A stretch of 16,865 nucleotides of DNA, from positions 98,944-115,808 of the forward strand of contig DHOP01000073.1 in assembly GCA_002407775.1 (NCBI GenBank). Direction: 5' to 3'. The position numbers and the translations under genes are program-made. The DNA is from Prevotella sp. UBA5387 (GTDB lineage: Bacteria; Bacteroidota; Bacteroidia; Bacteroidales; Bacteroidaceae). A model generated the notes under the pieces. It saw nothing but the letters and a program-made list of their open reading frames with translations. It made no database searches and had not been told where the DNA came from. Each line of letters opens with the position of its first letter. The first letter of the stretch is position 1. Positions 1 through 6,715 of the stretch are shown here, piece by piece.

Positions 1-682
1 ATGTGTTGGCCTTGAGTGGCATGTAGGGAGACGCTTTCTTCGTCTTCAATATTTGTTGGATTTGCGATGGAGCAATGTTCAATAATTGCAACTTCTCGAT
101 GGCCGCCTGAACAAGGGCTTTCCGTTGGTTAGCCTCAGGATATTGGAGTGCGGCTACAAGTTCTTGCTCGGCCGTATAAAGGCTTGGAGAATATATCACG
201 GCCAATGTCTGCCCCTTGCTCACACGATCCCCAACGGCATTAATAAACAATTGTTCAATCCTCCCCTCAACATATGCCGCTTGCGTTTGTTGAAGTCTCT
301 GATCGGGTTGTATCTTACCAAAAAGTCTAATCTCCTTATTGGTTGAACCGCTTCCAACCACCTGCGTCTCTATGTTCGCAAGTGCCATGGCTTCATCGCT
401 CATCATCACGGCATTCGGATCCATGTGATGTCCTGATTCGGAATGCCCACTTTTTACTATGGGAATCAAGTCCATACCACAGATGGGGCATTTCCCCGGA
501 TGGTCTTCTCTGATTTGTGGATGCATAGAACAGGTGTATAAAGTCTTTTCGTGCGTATGCCCATCCTCAACCGTTGTTGCACTCTTGTTGCCTTCGTGGA
601 GGATAAGTCCACCAATAAGCAAACCTAAGAAAAGCACTATGCCTAGCGATAATGCTATATGTTTTTGAATGAATTCTTTCAT
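1..682 (-). CDS. cusB: CusB-like RND efflux adaptor with heavy-metal-binding domain (partial, C-terminus beyond window)
   Basis: Periplasmic adaptor (membrane fusion protein) linking an inner-membrane RND pump to an outer-membrane channel for metal export. The first 227 residues are visible. The ATG is at 682-680, 18 nt after the stop of the TolC-like gene. Residues 8-28 are a hydrophobic anchor or signal segment. Residues 49-74 hold YTCSMHP and GKCPICGMDLIP, the Cys/Met/His pattern of the heavy-metal-binding domain found in CusB-type adaptors and on some copper ATPases. A His-rich linker (around 79-87) follows. Then comes the start of the adaptor core, with a lipoyl-type half near 138-165 (YVEGRIEQLF, GDRVSKGQTLAVIYSP) and the beginning of the alpha-hairpin (170-215). 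The rest runs off the left end. It is the last visible gene of a leftward cusA-cusC-cusB unit. Cu(I)/Ag(I) specificity is inferred from this domain and from the pump's methionines. Confidence 0.93.
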   Translation of the reverse strand, partial: MKEFIQKHIALSLGIVLFLGLLIGGLILHEGNKSATTVEDGHTHEKTLYTCSMHPQIREDHPGKCPICGMDLIPIVKSGHSESGHHMDPNAVMMSDEAMALANIETQVVGSGSTNKEIRLFGKIQPDQRLQQTQAAYVEGRIEQLFINAVGDRVSKGQTLAVIYSPSLYTAEQELVAALQYPEANQRKALVQAAIEKLQLLNIAPSQIQQILKTKKASPYMPLKANT

Positions 683-700
683 GTCTTTATTTTATTTATC

Positions 701-2005
701 TTAACGTACCGCGTAATCATATTTGGACAACATCTTCTCGTATTCGGCTACCACCGTGTTGTATTGGGCTCGCGCCTCTGCCTTCTTAAGGGCATAGTCA
801 ATCTGCTCCCGTGTAGTCAACAAGATGTCGGTAAGCATAGAGCTGCCGCTGATATACTCCTTTTGCATTAGGCTCAGAGTATTATTCAAGATGTCCACCT
901 CTTGATTATACAATTGGACTTTCCTTTTGATATCCCTGGAGCGTTGTTCTATGGAGAGATACTCGCTTCTTAGCATATCTTTTTGTTTATCAATGCCAGT
1001 GACCGTACTCGCTTGCATCAACTGGGCACTCTTTTGCTCCATATTGATCTTGCGTCGGTAGATGGGCAGCGACACCTTGAGCATGAGCATGGTCATATCA
1101 TTGCCGTTCATATTCGCCATTCTGGGCATGTCGGTCTTGTTGTTCAACATATATTGAACGCCTACTCCAATCATAGGCTTGCCCATGTTTTTGGCTTTCT
1201 CACCCATTGCCTCATACGACTTGCCCATTGCGGTGAGCTGAGCGATTTTGGGGTCATTGGCCTCTATCGTGCTCCAATCCACTATAGGCAGCTCACGTTG
1301 AACAATGCTATCCGGAACAACGATGTTGCTACCTTCATGGCGATGCATGGATATATTTAGTTGCTGCTTTTGAAGCAAGAATTCGTCCTCCATGCTTGCC
1401 TTTTGCTCCTTTAGATTGGCCACTTCCGCATCCAGACGCAATTGGTCGCTCATTCGAGAAAACTTGCCCATAGACATAGACTTATATTGATAAATGGCCA
1501 CGTCCTTGATATCATTCAACAATTTTATCTTTGCATCCAGGGCTCGTATCTTCTCTTGTGTCGCAAGCAATTGATACCATTGCTTTTGCATATCGAAAGC
1601 CAGTGCGATACCATCCTCCCTGAACTTTTGATAAGCGGCCTCCGCTTCATATTCCATCTGTTGCCTACCGGCCTTGAGAGTTCCAAACCAAGGGAACATC
1701 TGCATCACTTCAAAGGATGCCACTTGCTTGCTATTCACTTGTTCCATGGGTGATGGATAAACCCCGATAGAGAGCTCGGGATCATTCAACACACCGGCTC
1801 CACGCGCGGAGGCCACCTTTGCCTGGTAGGCTTGATATTCACTCATCACGGCGGGATTATTCCTAATGGCGGCAACTATGTAAGTGGCAAGACTATCCAC
1901 TTCCACTTTGGGCTCATTCTCCGCTTGCACCTGTATGGTCGCTCCCAACCACACTCCTATCATGATTGCCATGATGCGCAATGTATGATTATTTCTATAT
2001 GTCAT
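701..2005 (-). CDS. TolC-family outer-membrane efflux protein (CusC-like)
   Basis: Outer-membrane channel of the tripartite metal pump, 434 aa, about normal length for the family. I start it at the ATG at 2005, which overlaps the pump's TGA (2004-2002) in an ATGA arrangement typical of translational coupling. An earlier in-frame ATG at 2050 would add 15 charged residues ahead of the signal peptide and overlap the pump by 49 nt. The N-terminus (MTYRNNHTLRIMAIMIGVW, cut probably after VQA) is a signal peptide for signal peptidase I; unlike E. coli CusC it has no lipobox Cys. The body shows the long alpha-helical repeats of TolC-type proteins: helices near 45-75, 115-220 and 325-430. Residues 286-308 are Met-rich (seven Met in 23), suggesting contact with Cu(I)/Ag(I). 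It ends 18 nt before the adaptor start. Confidence 0.92.
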   Translation of the reverse strand: MTYRNNHTLRIMAIMIGVWLGATIQVQAENEPKVEVDSLATYIVAAIRNNPAVMSEYQAYQAKVASARGAGVLNDPELSIGVYPSPMEQVNSKQVASFEVMQMFPWFGTLKAGRQQMEYEAEAAYQKFREDGIALAFDMQKQWYQLLATQEKIRALDAKIKLLNDIKDVAIYQYKSMSMGKFSRMSDQLRLDAEVANLKEQKASMEDEFLLQKQQLNISMHRHEGSNIVVPDSIVQRELPIVDWSTIEANDPKIAQLTAMGKSYEAMGEKAKNMGKPMIGVGVQYMLNNKTDMPRMANMNGNDMTMLMLKVSLPIYRRKINMEQKSAQLMQASTVTGIDKQKDMLRSEYLSIEQRSRDIKRKVQLYNQEVDILNNTLSLMQKEYISGSSMLTDILLTTREQIDYALKKAEARAQYNTVVAEYEKMLSKYDYAVR

Positions 2006-5000
2006 GATTTGTCTTCTTTTGATTTTATTTTGCTTTCTCTCCACCAGCATTGGAACACTGGTACTACAAACATGGTCATTGTCTGGATGACCATGCCACC
2101 AAATGTCGGAATACTCATCGGCACCATGATGTCGGCTCCCTTCCCAGTACTTGAGAGCACGGGCAAGAGTGCTATTAGTGTCGTCGCCGTGGTCATAACG
2201 GCCGGGCGAACACGTTTCTTTCCGGCGATGATGACGGCCTCCTTGATATCATGCTTTGTTTGGGGATGGAGCTTTTCAAAGGTCTGATGAATATATGTAC
2301 CCATGATTACACCATCATTCGTAGAAACTCCGAAGAGAGCGATGAACCCTACCCAAACGGCAACACTAAGATTGATATTTCCCATGCCAAACATCGTACG
2401 CAAGTTGATGCCGAATATATCAAAATTCATGAACCAAGGTTGACCATATGCCCAAATCAAGAGGAATCCTCCGGCAAAAGCCACAAACACACCACTAAAG
2501 TGAATCAATGATGCGGTGATGCTCCTGAATTGGAAATAGAGGATGAGAAGGATAAGTACCAACGCCACCGGAATGACGACTTGCAAGCGTTTTGCGGCAT
2601 GCACTTGTTGCTCATAGCTACCCGTGAACTGATAGGTCACACCTTTGGGCAATCGAATCTTTCCATTGCTCACAAGGTCGTCGATGTGTTTCTTGGCCTT
2701 GTTGACCACTTCCACTTCCGCCGCATTCCCTTTCTTGTCAAATGTAATATACCCCACAAGGAAAGTGTTCTCGCTTTTGATCATGGTCGCGCCTTTCACA
2801 AAGTGGAACTGGGCCAATTGCCCCAAGGGAATTTGCGTACCATCCGCGGCTGGCACCAATATTTGACTAAGAACTTCCGGGTCATCACGAAGCTCACGAG
2901 CGTATCTCACCCTTATCGGGAAACGTTCCCTTCCTTCAACCGAAGTACCCTCGTTCATGCCACCGATTGCCGTCTCGATCACCGATTGGACCGTTCCTAT
3001 CTGGATGCCGTATCTTCCAAGTTTCTCCCTATCGGGCTCGATTTCTATATAGGGAGCACCTTCCGAACGGTCATAGAACACTGAATTAGGATTGACATCT
3101 TTGACCTCTTTCATGGCCTTCTCAATCTTTAGTCCAGCTATCTCTATGCTTTGTAGGTCCGGGCCATAGACCTTCAACCCCATTGGTGCCCTCATGCCGG
3201 TGGATAGCATCACTTGCCTAGTGGCAATGGGTTGAAGTTTAGGACTACCGGTAAGACCAGGAAGATTGGTTGCCTTCACAATCTCTTTCCAGATATCATC
3301 GTCGTTCCTTATTTGGTCACGCCATTGACGAATGTAATGTCCATTCTTATCTCTGGCTCGTTGCCCGTTCTCATCCAGCTTGTATTCCGGTTTATAGTTG
3401 ATGGTCGTCTCGTACATCTGGATAGGAGCAGGGTCAAGCGCACTCTCCACACGTCCCCATTTCCCAACGGCTGACTCAACCTCAGGAATGGCCTTTAGGC
3501 GTTGGCTGATGATCTTCGAGTTACGAATGTTCTCTTCCACGCCACTATTTGGCATAGCGGTAGGCATGAGCATGAATGTTCCTTCGTCAAGTGTCGGCAT
3601 AAACTCACTTCCTGTCCTGCTCCATATCCATAGGCCCGCGATAAGGGTGAGCAATGGGACGGTCATGAACTTCCATCTGTTGTCAAGACACCAACGCAAT
3701 ATGCTTTCATATTTGATGACGATGAGCCAAAGCATAAGTAGAATGATACTCACGATGCCCAATACAAATAGAAGATTGAGCACGATGCCGTTTTCTGGAC
3801 CAAGTGGAAGCCATAACGATGCCAACAGATAGGTGGTGAACAATACCACAATGGCGATATAAATATATTTCAATCTAATATCCCATTTCCATATATGGAC
3901 GCGTCGAGGTTCGCCTTTGTGCAACACCTTCATGGCGATTTTTCTCGGGAGTCGAAGGGAGAACACCCAATATGCCAGGGTTGGAAGAATGAGCAAACCT
4001 AAGACTAATGCGGACAAGAGTGCAAATGTCTTGGTGAATGCCAATGGATGAAACATCTTTCCTTCCTGAGCTTGCATGGCAAATACCGGAAGGAAGCTCA
4101 CAATGGTCGTTCCCATACCGGTGATCACTGCCGAACTCACTTCATGAATGCTATTGAGTATGACCGATTCCAGCTCTTTCCCTCGCGGATAGCTATCCGG
4201 CCCATAATGATCCTCCAGATGCCGCACCACGTTTTCCATGAACACAACACCTACATCCACCATCACACCAATGGCAATGGCGATGCCCGACAAGGCCACG
4301 ATATTGGCTTCGACACCCGTGAGTTTCATGATGATGAATGTGGCCAGCACGGCCAAGGGAAGCATGGTGGCGATGACCACCGAAGCTCTAAGATTGAGCA
4401 CCAATATCAACACGACGATGATACAGATGAGCACCTCGTGGGTTAGCGAGCTCTCCAAGGTGCCAATGGTCTCCTTGATGAGTTGTGTTCGGTCATAGAA
4501 GGGAACAACGGTTACCTTGCTTACGGTACCATCCTTGAGCGTCTTCTCGGGCATACCCTTTTGCATCTCGGCCATCTTCGCCTTGACGTTGTTGATCACC
4601 TGCATGGGATTGCTCCCATATCTTGCAACGACCACACCGCCCACGGCTTCCTGCCCTTCCTTGTCAAGCCCTCCACGACGTGTGCCTGGCCCGAAATTCA
4701 CCTTGGCCACGTCCTTGATCCTTACCGGTACACCATTCACGCTTGTGATGGCCGCATCTTCAAGGTCCTTCAACTTCTTGATATAACCCAGGCCTCTTAT
4801 CAGATACTCCGCCCGGTTCACTTCCATGGTTCCCGCACCCACATCGATGTTGGAATTCTTCACGGCAAGCATCACTTGCACGAGGTTCACTCCATATGAC
4901 CGCATGGCATCAGGGTCCAAATCTACTTGATACTCCTTCACATAGCCACCTACCGAAGCTACTTCACTCACTCCGTCGGCCGTACTTAATTGATAGCGCA

Positions 5001-5547
5001 CATAGTAATCCTGAATGGTGCGAAGCTCTTGTGGGTCCCATCCGCCCGTGGGCTTATTGGTCTTTGGGTCGCGCCCTTCCAGGGTGTACCAGAAGATTTG
5101 CCCAAGTGCCGTGGCGTCTGGTCCCAATGTGGGCATCACGCCAGCGGGCAATAACCCGGCCGGTAGCGAGTTGAGCTTCTCCAAGATTCTAGAGCGACTC
5201 CAATAGAACTCCACGTTATCATTGAAGATAATATAGATGAACGACATGCCAAACATGGAGGAAGAACGGATCGTCTTCACCCCAGGAATGCCGAGAAGAG
5301 CGGTAGATAATGGATAGGTGACTTGCTCTTGTATATCCTTGGGCGAATGCCCCATCCATTCCGTGGCAATGATTTGTTGATTGTCACCAATATCGGGAAT
5401 GGCATCCACCGCCACCGGGTCACGTGGAATCAATCCTCCGTGCCAATTGAATGGAGCGGTAGCCAGTCCCCCAAATATAATCACCAACAACAATATAGAG
5501 GTGATAATCCTATTTTCTAGGAAAAACTTGATAATCTTTTGAAGCAT
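2002..5547 (-). CDS. cusA: CusA-like heavy-metal RND efflux pump, probable Cu(I)/Ag(I)
   Basis: Proton-driven inner-membrane pump of the HME-RND family, 1181 aa. TM1 is near residues 13-30, porter domains near 40-350, TM2-TM6 near 370-530, the second porter half near 645-1000, and the last helices near 1010-1165. TM4 reads GIAIAIGVMVDVGVVFMEN, with Asp431 at the proton-relay position. All three CusA methionine ligands (E. coli M573, M623, M672) have equivalents: M661 (FMLMPTAMP), M711 (PIQMYETT) and M780 (RQVMLSTG). The first two are 50 residues apart, exactly as in E. coli; the third is offset by about 20 extra residues near 720-745. A second insertion near 550-615 adds two hydrophobic stretches between TM6 and TM7, which helps explain the extra length over the roughly 1050 aa of E. 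coli CusA. The gene overlaps the TolC-like gene by 4 nt. No clear SD or -7 box was found just upstream of its ATG, so it may be co-transcribed with the HYC gene 209 nt upstream. Confidence 0.96.
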   Translation of the reverse strand: MLQKIIKFFLENRIITSILLLVIIFGGLATAPFNWHGGLIPRDPVAVDAIPDIGDNQQIIATEWMGHSPKDIQEQVTYPLSTALLGIPGVKTIRSSSMFGMSFIYIIFNDNVEFYWSRSRILEKLNSLPAGLLPAGVMPTLGPDATALGQIFWYTLEGRDPKTNKPTGGWDPQELRTIQDYYVRYQLSTADGVSEVASVGGYVKEYQVDLDPDAMRSYGVNLVQVMLAVKNSNIDVGAGTMEVNRAEYLIRGLGYIKKLKDLEDAAITSVNGVPVRIKDVAKVNFGPGTRRGGLDKEGQEAVGGVVVARYGSNPMQVINNVKAKMAEMQKGMPEKTLKDGTVSKVTVVPFYDRTQLIKETIGTLESSLTHEVLICIIVVLILVLNLRASVVIATMLPLAVLATFIIMKLTGVEANIVALSGIAIAIGVMVDVGVVFMENVVRHLEDHYGPDSYPRGKELESVILNSIHEVSSAVITGMGTTIVSFLPVFAMQAQEGKMFHPLAFTKTFALLSALVLGLLILPTLAYWVFSLRLPRKIAMKVLHKGEPRRVHIWKWDIRLKYIYIAIVVLFTTYLLASLWLPLGPENGIVLNLLFVLGIVSIILLMLWLIVIKYESILRWCLDNRWKFMTVPLLTLIAGLWIWSRTGSEFMPTLDEGTFMLMPTAMPNSGVEENIRNSKIISQRLKAIPEVESAVGKWGRVESALDPAPIQMYETTINYKPEYKLDENGQRARDKNGHYIRQWRDQIRNDDDIWKEIVKATNLPGLTGSPKLQPIATRQVMLSTGMRAPMGLKVYGPDLQSIEIAGLKIEKAMKEVKDVNPNSVFYDRSEGAPYIEIEPDREKLGRYGIQIGTVQSVIETAIGGMNEGTSVEGRERFPIRVRYARELRDDPEVLSQILVPAADGTQIPLGQLAQFHFVKGATMIKSENTFLVGYITFDKKGNAAEVEVVNKAKKHIDDLVSNGKIRLPKGVTYQFTGSYEQQVHAAKRLQVVIPVALVLILLILYFQFRSITASLIHFSGVFVAFAGGFLLIWAYGQPWFMNFDIFGINLRTMFGMGNINLSVAVWVGFIALFGVSTNDGVIMGTYIHQTFEKLHPQTKHDIKEAVIIAGKKRVRPAVMTTATTLIALLPVLSSTGKGADIMVPMSIPTFGGMVIQTMTMFVVPVFQCWWRESKIKSKEDKS

Positions 5548-5756
5548 ATAAATCCTATTTATATGGTTTAGCGTTGAAAATATGGGAAAGATGATCCGTC
5601 ATGGTAATGGCGAACATGCTCAACCAATGAGATGAGACTCCGTTCTTGCAAACCATTTAGTGGTGATACATCATTACCTATGAGGGATAATGACTTTAAT
5701 GCACTAAAATATAGGGCAAGAAGAAGTGTATTCGGCCAAAAAGACGAATATAAAAA

Positions 5757-6188
5757 CTACGCTAAACTTGGGGGAGCTCTCAACCCTTGTTGAGAGACCA
5801 CCCTAACAGGATGAAATGGAGAGACATAATGGGTGACCGACGATTGGCCGCCCTCCTCCACGGTGTTAAGTACAATTAATTGAGGAATATTGCAATAAGA
5901 AGCCGGAAGAACGGTGTGCCATAAGGGAGAAACAGAAAGACTTTGTCCTTGTGTATATTTCTGGTCGATATGGTACTGGTGCACAACTACCTTGCAATGA
6001 CCACAATTGTCATTGGCAGTATTCATGCAACCCTCCATAGTTTCACCCATCTCGTTGGACACATCGACTCCGTTAACGGCAAAACCGATGTAATCACCAC
6101 TACAGTAGTGGATATCCACGTCAATACCTATTGTTCCCAATAAAAATAAAAACGTGAGAAGGATGGTTATGAAACTCTTCTTCTTCAT
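5757..6188 (-). CDS. HYC_CC_PP-type small exported Cys/His protein, copper-locus accessory
   Basis: A 143-aa exported protein heading the leftward copper locus. I chose the ATG at 6188 because it gives a compact signal peptide (MKKKSFITILLTFLFLLG); a TTG four codons upstream is open but less likely. The mature part carries HYC at residues 27-29, Cys54, a CGHC at 62-65, Cys99, several His, and a C-terminal PP (139-140, RAPP). This matches the layout of the Bacteroidota family annotated as HYC_CC_PP, though here the CC position is a spaced CxxC. The biochemical role of that family is not established to my knowledge. The conserved Cys/His residues and the position 209 nt upstream of cusA suggest periplasmic metal binding or sensing; this is inference. 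Family assignment rests on motif memory, so it is moderately sure. Confidence 0.75.
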   Translation of the reverse strand: MKKKSFITILLTFLFLLGTIGIDVDIHYCSGDYIGFAVNGVDVSNEMGETMEGCMNTANDNCGHCKVVVHQYHIDQKYTQGQSLSVSPLWHTVLPASYCNIPQLIVLNTVEEGGQSSVTHYVSPFHPVRVVSQQGLRAPPSLA

Positions 6189-6197
6189 CTTTGGGGA

Positions 6198-6230
6198 CAA
6201 AGGTAATAGTATTATTTAGAATATGTACAA
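6198..6230 (-). promoter_or_regulatory. Putative promoter for the HYC/cus unit
   Basis: On the minus strand, TACCTTTG (6205-6198) is a perfect match to the Bacteroidota -7 consensus TAnnTTTG. A TTG lies at 6230-6228, 22 nt upstream. The box ends only 9 nt before the chosen ATG at 6188, so transcripts from it would have almost no leader. Either the gene is near-leaderless or the box is coincidental. Confidence 0.35.
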
Positions 6231-6403
6231 TTTTAAAGTTTAAATAATAATAATTATCAGAGGCACAATGAAGGAACGATCAAATCAAAATGTTGAGATT
6301 TCTTTTTGGTCACTAATACTAAGCATTATTAATATTCAAAGTCTAAACAAGAGCCTGGCTTTTTATGAAATATTGAATAAAAGTTAATTTTCAGTTTTTT
6401 TCT

Positions 6404-6426
6404 TGAATTATCACATGAATTATCAC
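6404..6426 (+). repeat. 11-bp tandem direct repeat upstream of the SusC promoter box
   Basis: TGAATTATCAC occurs at 6404-6414 and again at 6416-6426, one base apart, giving a 12-bp period (about one helical turn). The pair lies 8 bp upstream of the -7 box at 6435, where the -33 region would be. The position suggests a binding site for a regulator, but no regulator gene is visible in the window. Confidence 0.6.
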
Positions 6427-6434
6427 CTTTTTTG

Positions 6435-6442
6435 TAAATTTG
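6435..6442 (+). promoter_or_regulatory. Putative -7 promoter box for the SusC/SusD operon
   Basis: TAAATTTG matches TAnnTTTG exactly. No good TTTG lies at the usual spacing; the nearest TTG (6403-6405) is 29 nt away and overlaps the direct repeat. The predicted leader to the ATG at 6602 is about 150 nt. A weak -33 next to a tandem repeat fits a promoter that needs an activator; this is inference. Confidence 0.45.
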
Positions 6443-6601
6443 CTCATAACAAACTACCAATATTCGATCTAATCACCAAAAAAAGCCTTAAGACTCATCT
6501 CTTTGATGGACCGAACGATGTAGGTTTACATGTATATGTATGCTTAATGGACTAGCTATATATACTTGCGATTTTCTAACTTAACTAATAAACAACAATC
6601 T

Positions 6602-6715
6602 ATGTATCTACAAATTAAAAGGAGTACGCTGGCCTTGCTGTTGAGTCTCTTCTGTACATTGACTTTTGCGCAGAAGACATTGCAGTGAACAGTAAAAGAC
6701 AAACTTGGGGAACCC
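6602..6715 (+). pseudogene. Severed N-terminal segment of the SusC receptor with in-frame TGA
   Basis: The ATG at 6602 opens a typical signal peptide (MYLQIKRSTLALLLSLFC, then TLTFAQ, cut probably before the Gln), continues KTLQ, and meets TGA at 6686-6688. The same frame then continues TVKDKLGEP directly into the 1051-codon receptor ORF with no frameshift. Homologous SusC proteins usually read GTVKD at this point, so the TGA stands where Gly is expected; GGA to TGA is a single substitution. Without this segment the receptor has no export signal. The organism uses TGA as a stop elsewhere (the pump gene ends in TGA), so a changed genetic code is not the explanation. Confidence 0.85.

Noticed and set aside
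2006..2050. Upstream ATG at 2050 as start of the TolC-like gene
   Set aside because: It would put 15 charged residues before a normal signal peptide and overlap the pump by 49 nt; the ATG at 2005 gives a 4-nt coupled overlap.
2530..3084. 184-codon plus-strand ORF opposite the pump gene
   Set aside because: Lies wholly antisense to the well-supported CusA-like gene and has no recognisable domain; a coding shadow. The same holds for the other plus-strand ORFs between 86 and 5520.
5671..5693. TCATTA/TAATGA hairpin between the HYC gene and cusA as a terminator
   Set aside because: Short AT-rich arms with a bulge and no T-run in the leftward direction; not convincing.
6189..6200. TTG at 6200 as start of the HYC-type protein
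   Set aside because: The ATG at 6188 gives a standard MKKKSF signal peptide; the TTG would also overlap the putative promoter box.
6686..6688. TGA read as an amino acid through an alternative genetic code
   Set aside because: The pump gene ends in TGA exactly where the next gene starts, and the large ORFs are otherwise free of internal TGA, so TGA is a normal stop here.
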